The notes beneath the pieces were generated by a model that did not search any database, was not told where the DNA came from, and saw only the letters and a program-made list of their open reading frames with translations. DNA of 64,000 nt from Sva-07 sp964651825 (GTDB lineage: Bacteria; Actinomycetota; Acidimicrobiia; Acidimicrobiales; Ilumatobacteraceae): positions 13,063 through 77,062 of the forward strand of contig CAZYWK010000006.1 in the NCBI GenBank assembly GCA_964651825.1, in the 5' to 3' direction. Position numbers and translations under genes: made by a program. Shown piece after piece: positions 17,543 through 25,359 of the stretch (position 1 is its first letter; every line of letters begins with the position of its first letter).

Positions 17543-18838
17543 TCACGACTCGATGGGTTCGCCCGACTCCGTCGCGCCGATGCCGCCGGGTGCCGATCCG
17601 GCACGAGGGTCTGGAGGCGTCGTCCGCCGTGAGGCCGGCACGGCGGTGAGGTGGCTGTCGATCACGTCGTAACGCTGGCCCCACTCGCCGGCCAACGCCT
17701 GCATCATCGCCGCTGCAGGGAGGGCGAGGATCGCGCCGACGGCGCCGAGCAGCGACGCGCCGGCGAGCGCCGCTCCGAAGGCGACCGCAGGGTGCAGCTC
17801 CATGGTGCGAGCGGTGATGCGTGGCGCGAAGAAGTAGTTCTCGATCTGCTGGTAGATGACGATGAACCCGAGCACGATCGCCGCATTGAGCGGCGAGTCG
17901 AGGAACGTCAAGAGCGCGGGCAGGATGCCGGCGAGGTACGTGCCGACGACGGGAAGGAACTGGCTGACGAGGCCGACCCACAGCGCCAATGCGATCGGCG
18001 CCGGCGTGCCGATGGCCTGGAACACGATCCAGTGGAAGAACGCCGACAGCAGGGCGAGCAACGCCCGCGAGTAGAGATAGCCGCCGGTCTTGGTGATCGC
18101 CAGCTCCCAAGCCTGCAGCACCCGCGTCTGGCGTTGTGGCGGGAGCCGGGAGCACACGACCCGCCGCAGCCGGGGGCCGTCGGCCACGAGGTAGTAGGTG
18201 AAGAGGAGCACCGAGAGCCCTTGGAAGATCACGGCGACGACGGTGAGGGAGAGTCGCAGCGCCTCGTCGCTCTGTGACGAGATGAACTCCTGGACCCGGC
18301 CGTTCGGATCGTTGAACTCAGCGATCACGTCCTGGGCGTCGATCTCGGTGCCGAACGTGTCGTTGACGAAGTCGACGGTGTCGGTGATGTACTTGTCGGA
18401 CTCGGAGAGCAGGTCGGCGACCTGGGTGCCGACCAACGTGCCGACCGCCCCGATGAACACGAGGAAGGCGATCAGCACGCCCATCAGGATCGTGATGGTG
18501 GCCCGACCGCGGCGCCAGCCGCGCAGCGCCATCCGGTTCACGCCGGGCTCGATCGCCAACGAGAGGAAGAGCGACACGAGCAGCAGCACGAACAGCGACG
18601 ACAACCGGTGAAAGACATGGCGACCGGTGAACGTGAGGAGATAGCCGCCCCAGAACACCGCGATCGCGGGGATCACCCACCGGGGCATCCGGCGATCGGC
18701 CGGACGCGGATCGAGCGGCCGGCCTGACGCATCGAGCAGCTGGCGCTCCGAATCCGGGCCCGCCGGGTCGCCGCGACCCAGCTCGTCGACAGATTCTCCT
18801 GACACGCCCGGAGCGTACTCACGGGGCCGTGGCAGCAT
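17543..18838 (-). CDS. AI-2E family transporter (TqsA/YdiK-like membrane protein)
   Basis: About 431 residues with a hydrophilic N-terminus, then roughly eight membrane helices. Paired helices lie near the start (WVIPAIAVFWGGYLLTF; a second at about 120). A soluble insert follows (SDKYITDTVDFVNDTFGTEI), then four C-terminal helices including ALALWVGLVSQFLPVVGTYL, the AI-2E exporter signature. Members export autoinducer-2, sodium or other solutes; the substrate is unknown. ATG 18838 gives the longest plausible protein; GTG 18805 (VSGESVDEL) is a good alternative. It starts 15 bases from the divergent MpaB-like gene. Confidence 0.85.
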   Translation of the reverse strand: MLPRPREYAPGVSGESVDELGRGDPAGPDSERQLLDASGRPLDPRPADRRMPRWVIPAIAVFWGGYLLTFTGRHVFHRLSSLFVLLLVSLFLSLAIEPGVNRMALRGWRRGRATITILMGVLIAFLVFIGAVGTLVGTQVADLLSESDKYITDTVDFVNDTFGTEIDAQDVIAEFNDPNGRVQEFISSQSDEALRLSLTVVAVIFQGLSVLLFTYYLVADGPRLRRVVCSRLPPQRQTRVLQAWELAITKTGGYLYSRALLALLSAFFHWIVFQAIGTPAPIALALWVGLVSQFLPVVGTYLAGILPALLTFLDSPLNAAIVLGFIVIYQQIENYFFAPRITARTMELHPAVAFGAALAGASLLGAVGAILALPAAAMMQALAGEWGQRYDVIDSHLTAVPASRRTTPPDPRAGSAPGGIGATESGEPIES

Positions 18839-18852
18839 GAGGCAATGGTGAG

Positions 18853-19713
18853 GTGTCGAGTGGCGACGTGTCGTCGATGGTGAGGTCGTGGATCGGAGCG
18901 CAGGTACGCGAGCGCGTGGTCGGCCCGGACGGCGCCAGCCGGCGGGCCGAGCTGTTCGACGCACCCGAGGACGGCTGGTTCGAGCCGGGTTCACCGATCA
19001 CGCGCGTGCACGGCGACGCGTCGATGTTCATCGGCGGCCTGCGGGCGCTGTTGCTGCAGTCGCTGCACCCGTTGGCGATGGCGGGTGTGGCGCAGCACTC
19101 GGACTTCCGCGTCGATCCGTGGGGGCGACTGCAGCGGACCGCTGACTTCATCGCCGCGACGACGTTCGGACCGGTGCCCGAGGCCGAGCGAGCTGTCGAG
19201 CTGGTGCGGCGCGTCCATCGCCACGTCACGGGCGTGGCACCGGACGGACGGCCATACGCGGCGACGGATCCGCATCTGTTGCGGTGGGTCCACCTGGCCG
19301 AGATCGACAGCTTCCTCGCCGCCCACGATCGCTACGGGGTCGAGCCGCTGCACGGCGCCGATCGCGACGAGTACGTCGCACAGGCAGCGGTCGTGGCGGG
19401 ACGCCTCGGAGTGCCGGCTCCGCCGACGAGCGAGCGTGGCCTGCGCGACCAACTGCGCTCGTACCGCGGCGAACTGGCGGGAACGCCGGCGGCACGCGAC
19501 GCGGCGCGCTATCTCCTCGTGCAGCCTCCGCTCCCCCTCGCCGCGCGGCCAGCGTACGGCGTGATCGCCGCGGCGGCCGTGGCGCTCATGCCGGCGTGGA
19601 CCCGCCTCCCGCTCCGGCTCCCGTGGCTCCCTGTCGTCGAGGCCGTCGCGGTCCGCCCGGCCGGCGACGTCGTCACCCGCACCATCCGCTGGGCCCTCTC
19701 CCCCGCCCCGTGA
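18853..19713 (+). CDS. Oxygenase MpaB family / DUF2236 protein
   Basis: A 286-residue protein with the DUF2236 core: GSPITRVHGDASMFIGG, then LLLQSLHPLAMAGVAQHSDF, then the WGRLQRTADFIAATTFG block with its conserved Arg and His. Related fungal MpaB and bacterial latex-clearing proteins are b-type heme oxygenases; His in LHPLAM and in WVHLAEID may bind the iron. The substrate is unknown. GTG 18853 opens the frame; ATG 18877 (MVRSWIG) may be the true start. It is divergent from the AI-2E transporter and convergent with the YcaQ-like gene across a palindromic repeat. Confidence 0.82.
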   Translation: MSSGDVSSMVRSWIGAQVRERVVGPDGASRRAELFDAPEDGWFEPGSPITRVHGDASMFIGGLRALLLQSLHPLAMAGVAQHSDFRVDPWGRLQRTADFIAATTFGPVPEAERAVELVRRVHRHVTGVAPDGRPYAATDPHLLRWVHLAEIDSFLAAHDRYGVEPLHGADRDEYVAQAAVVAGRLGVPAPPTSERGLRDQLRSYRGELAGTPAARDAARYLLVQPPLPLAARPAYGVIAAAAVALMPAWTRLPLRLPWLPVVEAVAVRPAGDVVTRTIRWALSPAP

Positions 19714-19720
19714 CAATCCA

Positions 19721-19773
19721 CGTTTGCGTCGGGATCTGGTCACACCTGCCGGTGCCAGATCCCGACGCAAACG
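19721..19773. repeat. Palindromic repeat, copy 3
   Basis: Perfect 18-bp arms at 19721-19738 and 19756-19773, identical to those of copy 1, around the 17-nt loop GTCACACCTGCCGGTGC. It lies 7 bases past the MpaB-like stop and 14 bases before the YcaQ-like stop, between convergent genes. Confidence 0.92.
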
Positions 19774-19787
19774 ATGATTTCGGGGGC

Positions 19788-20990
19788 TCAGCCGGTCTGG
19801 ATGGCGGCGGTGAGGGCTGGGGCGAGATCGCCGTTCGGGGCCACGGTGACGCCGGCTGCGAGCTCGAGCCAGGAGGCCATCGATCTGAGTTCGGCAGCGA
19901 GTTCGTCCGCGACCTCCGCATGGTCGACACTGGGTTCGGTGAAAGCACCCTGAACGAGCAGCCGGCCCGTCGGGCGGTCGGCCTTGAGGTCGACGCGGCC
20001 CACGAGCCGATCGCCGAGCAGGAACGGCAACACGTAGTAGCCGTACCGCCGCTTCGGCTTCGGCACGTAGATCTCGATCCGGTAGTGGAAGTCGAACAGC
20101 CGGAGCGCCCGCGGACGGAACCACACCACCGGATCGAACGGGCTGAGCAGTGCTCGGGCGCGCACCCACCGGGGCGTGGCCGCGACGGGATGCAGATACG
20201 CGGGCTTGGTCCATCCTTCGACCGATGTCTCGACGAGGCGACCTTCCTCCACGAGCTCGGCCACGAGCGCGCGGCAGACCGTGGGTTTCTGGCGGTGGTA
20301 GTCGGCGAGGTCCTCGACGGTGCCGATGCCGTGATGCCGAGCGGCGAGCACGAGCAGGTTCTTGCGCGCCTCGTGTTCGTTCGGCGTGGGCATCGACAGG
20401 ATCCGTGCCGGGATGACCCGCTCGGTGAGGTCGTACACGCGCGCGAAGTCGGACGGCCGTCGGACCGCCGTCAGCACACCGGCGTTCAGGAGGTGTTCGA
20501 GCGCGACCTTGCCGTCGTCCCAGTCCCACCACGTGCCCTTCGGGCCCACGCGCTGCTGCAGGTCATTGGCCACGAGCGGACCGTCGTCGCGGACCCGTGC
20601 CAGCACCTCGTCGATGAACCGAGGGCGGTCACGCTGGATCGCCGCGACGGCCTTCCAGCGATGATCCCGCTCCATGTACCAGCGCAGGTTCGGATGCAGT
20701 TCGACCGGCACGTGGCACGCTTCGTGGACGTTGAACTCGAACAGCTCGTGCGCCGCCGTCGCGTCGCCGATCAGCGTCCGCGGGTGCGGCCCGAGCCGCG
20801 CGAACAGCGGCAGCTCCTGGCTGCGCACGAGCACGTTGACGGAGTCGATCTGGACGAGACCCATGCGGTCGACGGCGCGCCGCAGGTGTCGACGATCGAC
20901 GCGACCGCGCGGCGCTGGGTCGTTGAAGCCCTGGGCAGCGAGCGCGATGCGGCGCGCCTGCGGGCGGGAGATGGCGGCGGTCCGCGCCAT
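19788..20990 (-). CDS. YcaQ/AlkX-type DNA glycosylase (winged-helix)
   Basis: A 400-residue protein of the HTH_42 winged-helix family (PF06224), whose studied members unhook interstrand crosslinks and excise bulky alkylated bases. The family catalytic site is visible as QID at 47-49 (GLVQIDSVNV); QxD marks the YcaQ/AlkX branch, as opposed to QxQ in AlkZ. The block HELFEFNVHEACHVP follows, and RYGYYVLPFLLGDRLVGRVDLKAD closes the third winged-helix region. The gene is 15 bases upstream of the cyclophilin on the same strand and convergent with MpaB. Confidence 0.85.
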   Translation of the reverse strand: MARTAAISRPQARRIALAAQGFNDPAPRGRVDRRHLRRAVDRMGLVQIDSVNVLVRSQELPLFARLGPHPRTLIGDATAAHELFEFNVHEACHVPVELHPNLRWYMERDHRWKAVAAIQRDRPRFIDEVLARVRDDGPLVANDLQQRVGPKGTWWDWDDGKVALEHLLNAGVLTAVRRPSDFARVYDLTERVIPARILSMPTPNEHEARKNLLVLAARHHGIGTVEDLADYHRQKPTVCRALVAELVEEGRLVETSVEGWTKPAYLHPVAATPRWVRARALLSPFDPVVWFRPRALRLFDFHYRIEIYVPKPKRRYGYYVLPFLLGDRLVGRVDLKADRPTGRLLVQGAFTEPSVDHAEVADELAAELRSMASWLELAAGVTVAPNGDLAPALTAAIQTG

Positions 20991-21005
20991 CGAGCGCCGC
21001 GACCG

Positions 21006-21563
21006 TCAGTCGGCGACGGTGATGGCGACGGAGTTGATCACCACGTCGGTCTTCGGCTTGTCGCCGCCGCCGGTCGCTACGCGCTGCATCTCGTCGACGA
21101 CGTCGAGGCCCTTCACGACCTGGCCGAACAGGCTGTACTGCGGCGGCAGGCCGACGCCCGACGGGCCGGACACGATGAAGAACTGGCTGCCGTTGGTGTG
21201 CGGGCCGGCGTTGGCCATGGCGACCGAGCCGATCTGGTACTCGCGGGGCTTGGGCAGCTCGTCGTCGAAGCGGTAGCCGGGGCCGCCGCGACCGGTGCCG
21301 GTCGGGTCGCCGCCCTGGCACATGAAGCCGTTGATGATCCGGTGGAAGATCACACCGTCGTAGTAGTGATGAAGCGCGAGGAACACGAAGTTGTTGACCG
21401 TGTTCGGTGCCTTCAGCGCGTCGAGGGCGATGACGATCTCACCGAGCGTCGTGTCGAGCGTGGCCGTGTACCGCTTCGACGGATCGATGCCCACCTCCGG
21501 GGCCTCGGGGAACTGTTGGGTCTTGGGAGCCGAACCGTCGAACGGTGGGAACGTCGTTGCCAT
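21006..21563 (-). CDS. Peptidyl-prolyl cis-trans isomerase (cyclophilin)
   Basis: A 185-residue cyclophilin that speeds proline isomerisation in folding proteins. The active-site Arg is in FHRIINGFMCQGGDPTGTG, followed by the GSQFFIV core (Gln and Phe of the binding pocket). The conserved Trp of cyclosporin-sensitive enzymes is not present, as in many bacterial forms. No signal peptide is seen, so it is cytoplasmic. ATG 21563 (MATTFPPFDG) is preferred to the ATG 12 bases earlier. It lies 15 bases before the start of the YcaQ-like gene's coding strand neighbour and probably shares its transcript only by read-through. Confidence 0.9.
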   Translation of the reverse strand: MATTFPPFDGSAPKTQQFPEAPEVGIDPSKRYTATLDTTLGEIVIALDALKAPNTVNNFVFLALHHYYDGVIFHRIINGFMCQGGDPTGTGRGGPGYRFDDELPKPREYQIGSVAMANAGPHTNGSQFFIVSGPSGVGLPPQYSLFGQVVKGLDVVDEMQRVATGGGDKPKTDVVINSVAITVAD

Positions 21564-21670
21564 GCCGTGGACCATATCGGCACCACCACAGCCGAGGAAA
21601 GCGCCAGCGAGGAGGTGCCGCGGCGCCCGCGCCGACCAGCCCTCCCAATCGCCTCCGCCACAACGAACTT

Positions 21671-21707
21671 TGCGGATCTGCTGACCCCGGCGGTGGCCAG
21701 ATCCGCA
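21671..21707. repeat. Palindromic repeat, divergent relative of copies 1-3
   Basis: Arms TGCGGATCTG (21671-21680) and CAGATCCGCA (21698-21707) are perfectly complementary around a 17-nt loop, CTGACCCCGGCGGTGGC. Loop length is the same as in copies 1 and 3, and positions 2, 4-5, 7-8, 10 and 16-17 agree in all three. It lies between the cyclophilin start and the stop of the sugar-binding lipoprotein. Confidence 0.7.
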
Positions 21708-21740
21708 CAGAACCGCGATCGGGCCGCCGAGCCAATGGTT

Positions 21741-23303
21741 TCAGTTGCGCTGGTTGTAGCTCGCGATCAGGGCGTCGGACTGGGCGGCGGCCGCGCTCAG
21801 TGAGGTGGCGACGTCGGCGCCGCCCAGGATCGCCGCCACTGCGTTCGCCGTCGCCACACGGACCTCGCGTTGCGGGCCGAGCACCGGTGACAGCGACGCC
21901 ACGCCCTCCACACTGGTGAGCAGCTGGTCGTACGGGACCTTGAAGCGGGGGTCGGTCGCATACGTCGTGGCGAGCGGTTCGAGCTCGACGGAGTCGCTGC
22001 GCACGGGCACATACCCGGTCTCCGACGCCCAACGGGACTGGATCTCCGCGCTCACGAGGTAGGTGATGAAGTCCCACGCGGCCGCGGTCTCGGCGTCGCC
22101 CTTGCCGTCGACGATCCACAGCGACGCACCACCGACCTGGACGCCCGGCGTATCGCTCGGCCCGGGCATCGGCCCGACCCCGATGTCGTCGACGGTGAGA
22201 CCCGGTGCGATCCCGCCGCCGAGAGCGGCCACGACACTGCCGAGAGCAGCGGAGGTGCCGATGGTCATGGCGCCGGGGGACGCGGGATCGATCATCTTCA
22301 AGAACCCGTCCTGGCCGCCGGGGTTGTCGCCCACCGTCACCGCCAGCCCGTCGTTGACCATCGACTGCACGAACGTCAGCAGGTCGATGCCGGTCTGGCC
22401 GTCGTACAGCACGCGCGTCGCGGGCGCGATCCGCCCGTTGCCGTTGTCGGCGTACAGCTCACCCGCCCGGCCGAACCACTGCTCGACGAACCAGCCGCCG
22501 CCGGAGTCGGCGCCGGAGTCGACGACCCAGCCGTACGCCGCGGCGCCGCTGTCGACGATCGTCTGCGACATCGTGCGCAGCTCGTCGAGCGTGATCGGCG
22601 ACACGTCAGCGTCGAGACCGGCCGCCTCGAACATCTTGCGGTTGTAGTACAGGACGGGGTTGCTGACGTTGAACGGCATCGACCACTGGATGCCTTCGAA
22701 GGTGTACGCGTCGAGCGTGCGTTCGAGGAATGCGGACGTGTCGTAGCCGCTGTCCTGCAGGCATGCCTCCATCGGGATCAACGTGCCCGATTGGGCGAAC
22801 GACTGGAGCGTGTACTCGGGGAACTGGATCAGCGTGGGTCGGCTGCCTTGGCTCGACTGGATGTACTTGTCGATCGCCGCGTTGTAGCTCGTCTGGTTCT
22901 GGAGATCGATGCGCACGCGGTCCTGGCTCGCGTTGTACTCGTCGGTGAGCGCGATCAGCGACGCCTCGAGCTCGTTGGCCATACCGTGCCAGAACGTGAT
23001 CTCGACCGGACCGGTCGCATCGTCGAGCGCGCCGGTCGGGCAGTCGGGGTAGTCGGCGAGCGGCGACACGGTCGTGGTCGGCCCGACGGTCGATGGCGCC
23101 TCCACCGAACTCACCGGATCCGCCGGGTCGGGTTCGCCCGGCGCGCTCCCGCCGGCCGGCGTGGTCGAGGCGGGGAGAGTCGCGGGCGGGAGTGTGACCG
23201 GGGGATCGTCCATGCCGGCCTGCAATGCCGACCTGCCGGACCCGCACGCTGCGAGCACACCAGCCGCCGCCACGGCCAGGGCTACGCCACGGTGGCGGGT
23301 CAT
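21741..23303 (-). CDS. Sugar / glycerol-3-phosphate ABC transporter binding lipoprotein (UgpB-like)
   Basis: A 520-residue extracellular solute-binding protein (family 1). The signal peptide ends in a lipobox (GVLAAC, Cys20) and a Pro/Thr-rich linker runs to about residue 85. The mature part begins VEITFWHGM and continues with PFNVSNPVLYYNRKMFEAAGL, both typical of UgpB-type proteins. These deliver glycerol-3-phosphate or oligosaccharides to the permease. The ATG overlaps the stop of the inner permease by four bases. It is last in a three-gene unit lacking an ATPase. Confidence 0.88.
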   Translation of the reverse strand: MTRHRGVALAVAAAGVLAACGSGRSALQAGMDDPPVTLPPATLPASTTPAGGSAPGEPDPADPVSSVEAPSTVGPTTTVSPLADYPDCPTGALDDATGPVEITFWHGMANELEASLIALTDEYNASQDRVRIDLQNQTSYNAAIDKYIQSSQGSRPTLIQFPEYTLQSFAQSGTLIPMEACLQDSGYDTSAFLERTLDAYTFEGIQWSMPFNVSNPVLYYNRKMFEAAGLDADVSPITLDELRTMSQTIVDSGAAAYGWVVDSGADSGGGWFVEQWFGRAGELYADNGNGRIAPATRVLYDGQTGIDLLTFVQSMVNDGLAVTVGDNPGGQDGFLKMIDPASPGAMTIGTSAALGSVVAALGGGIAPGLTVDDIGVGPMPGPSDTPGVQVGGASLWIVDGKGDAETAAAWDFITYLVSAEIQSRWASETGYVPVRSDSVELEPLATTYATDPRFKVPYDQLLTSVEGVASLSPVLGPQREVRVATANAVAAILGGADVATSLSAAAAQSDALIASYNQRN

Positions 23304-24214
23304 CCCTTCACCGCCCCTGCAGTGAGGCCGCGGACGAGTTGGCGTTGGAACACGAACAGGGCGATGAAGATCGGGATGGCGGCGATCACCGTGCCGGCCA
23401 TCACGAGGTTCGGTTGGTCGACGTTGGCCTTGCTCAGCAACCTCAGGCCGCTCTGCACCGTGTTCATGTCCTGCTCGGTCACCACGATGTTGGGCCACAA
23501 GTACTGGTTCCACGCACCGAGGAAGCTGAACAGCGCGAGCGCGCCGAGTGTCGGCCGCACGAGCGGCACGGCAACGTGGCGGAGGAAGCCGAGGTGGCCG
23601 ACGCCGTCGATCGATGCCGCGTCGAGCAGGTCACGCGGCAAGGTCATGAACACCTGGCGCAGCAGGAAGATCCCGAATGCGGTGGCGAGGAACGGCGCCG
23701 ACAGGCCGATGAACGTGTTGACCCAGCCGAGACCGTCGATCGTCTGGAAGTTGACGACCACCGTCGCTTCCGCAGGGACGAGCAGGGTGGCGATGAACAC
23801 GACGAACAGCACCCGCTTGCCGGGGAAGTCGAGGATGGCGAACGCGTACGCGGCGAGCACGGAGGTGACGACCTGGAACACCGTCACGATCACGGCCACG
23901 ACGAGCGAGTTCAGCAGGTACCGCCCCAACCGCCCCGAGGTCCACGCGTCGGCGAACACCTCGAGGGTGAACCCGGTGGGGACGAGCGGGTTCTTCAGCA
24001 CCTCGTCTCCCGGCTTCAGGGACGCGATCACCGTGGTGTAGATCGGGAACAGCACGACCACGCTCACCACCACGAGCAGCCCGTACCGGCCGACGCGCCG
24101 CCAGCCGACGGGTTCGTCGAAGCCCTGGACGCGGTTCCTCGGCCCCCGGAGCAGGTCCGGTTCGGCGCCGGGCCCCTCCGGTTCGATGCCCTCGGCTGTC
24201 AGATCGATCGCCAT
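23300..24214 (-). CDS. Carbohydrate ABC transporter permease (MalG/UgpE-like)
   Basis: A 304-residue inner-membrane permease with six predicted helices after a hydrophilic N-terminus. The EAA loop that contacts the ATPase reads DAASIDGVGHLGFLRHVAVP (about 200-220). It pairs with the upstream MalF-type permease, two bases away, and overlaps the binding-protein start. The ATPase must come from elsewhere, as is common for actinobacterial sugar importers that share one MsiK-type subunit. Confidence 0.9.
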   Translation of the reverse strand: MAIDLTAEGIEPEGPGAEPDLLRGPRNRVQGFDEPVGWRRVGRYGLLVVVSVVVLFPIYTTVIASLKPGDEVLKNPLVPTGFTLEVFADAWTSGRLGRYLLNSLVVAVIVTVFQVVTSVLAAYAFAILDFPGKRVLFVVFIATLLVPAEATVVVNFQTIDGLGWVNTFIGLSAPFLATAFGIFLLRQVFMTLPRDLLDAASIDGVGHLGFLRHVAVPLVRPTLGALALFSFLGAWNQYLWPNIVVTEQDMNTVQSGLRLLSKANVDQPNLVMAGTVIAAIPIFIALFVFQRQLVRGLTAGAVKG

Positions 24215-24216
24215 CG

Positions 24217-25137
24217 TCAGTCTCCGTAGTGGACCCGTCGGCCGATGCCCGCGAGCTGCAGCCCGGACAGCGCGAGCAGGATCAGGAACAGCAGCACCGC
24301 GGCGCCGGCCTGGAGGCCGACGTCGTTGCGGATCGGCGAGTTCTGCCCGTAGATGAAGTACGGGATGGTCGTGGTCGGGTTGTCCGGTTGCGGGCCGCCG
24401 CCCGTGAGCAGGTCGATCTCACCGTAGGCCTGGAAGGCGCGCGTCGTGGTGACGATGACGACGAACAACAGTGTCGGGCCGAGCATCGGCACGGTGATCG
24501 ACCAGAACCTGCGGATGCCGCCGGCGCCGTCGACGGCCGCTGCCTCGTGCAGGTCGCGAGGGATCGACTGGAGCCCGGCGGTGACCAGGATGAACGTGAA
24601 GCCGAGGTTGGCCCAGACGCTCGACATCGCCACGGCGACGAGCGCCGTGTCGGGGTCCTGCAGCCATCCCGGGTCCTTCACCGAGGGGAACAGGCTGTTG
24701 AACCAGCTCATGTTGGCCAGCGCTCCGACCGACGGTTGGAGCAGGAACAGCCACATCAGGCTGGCGACGGCAACCGAGGTCGCGACCGTCGAGGAGAACA
24801 CGGTGCGGAACGCGCCGATGCCGCGCAGGTACTTGTCGGCGAGCACTGCCAAGCCGACTCCGAGGACCAGGCCGAGTGGCACGGTGATGAGGGCGAAGCG
24901 CAACGTGACACCGAGGGCGTTCTGGAACTCGATGCTGCGGAACAGATCGACGTACTGGTCGAGCCCGTTCGACACGCAGTTGTTGCCGAAGTTGTCGCAG
25001 CGCTGCTGACCGAGCCACATCGCCCGACCGAGCGGATACAGCACGAAGAGGCCGAGGATCACCGCCGACGGCAGGATCATCGCCATCGCCAGCGGGAAGT
25101 CGGCCCAACGCCGCCCTGATCGCCGGTCGTCTGCCAT
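24217..25137 (-). CDS. Carbohydrate ABC transporter permease (MalF/UgpA-like)
   Basis: A 306-residue membrane permease with six helices. The EAA motif EAAAVDGAGGIRRFWSITVP lies near 195-215. It is first in the importer unit and is followed by the MalG-type subunit. A periplasmic stretch with two Cys (RCDNFGNNC) follows the first helix. The start, ATG 25137, lies 72 bases from the divergent small gene, leaving a short shared promoter region. Confidence 0.9.
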   Translation of the reverse strand: MADDRRSGRRWADFPLAMAMILPSAVILGLFVLYPLGRAMWLGQQRCDNFGNNCVSNGLDQYVDLFRSIEFQNALGVTLRFALITVPLGLVLGVGLAVLADKYLRGIGAFRTVFSSTVATSVAVASLMWLFLLQPSVGALANMSWFNSLFPSVKDPGWLQDPDTALVAVAMSSVWANLGFTFILVTAGLQSIPRDLHEAAAVDGAGGIRRFWSITVPMLGPTLLFVVIVTTTRAFQAYGEIDLLTGGGPQPDNPTTTIPYFIYGQNSPIRNDVGLQAGAAVLLFLILLALSGLQLAGIGRRVHYGD

Positions 25138-25209
25138 TGGTCGCTCACCCTATTCGTGCGCATCCGTGCGGAGGGTGGACGACACGTGAACGAATTAGGG
25201 TGCCCGGTG

Positions 25210-25359
25210 ATGAGCGACACGGCTGAGCCCGACCGCGCCGACCTCGACCTGATCGAACGCGACCTCCGCGACGTGGAATCCACGCTGGCCCGGCTGGCCG
25301 ACGGGACGTACTGGACCGAGCATCCCGACGCGCCGTCCGATCCGGCGACCGACGGCTGA
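25210..25359 (+). CDS. Small acidic protein, TraR/DksA N-terminal-like
   Basis: A 49-residue protein from ATG 25210. The helix DLIERDLRDVESTLARLADGTYW resembles the coiled-coil end of small TraR/DksA proteins (ALxRLxxGTYG), but no zinc Cys follow. Its stop overlaps the ATG of the AarF kinase (TGATG), so the two are probably coupled. The upstream codons in this frame (from 25156) are not family-like. Function unknown. Confidence 0.6.
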   Translation: MSDTAEPDRADLDLIERDLRDVESTLARLADGTYWTEHPDAPSDPATDG

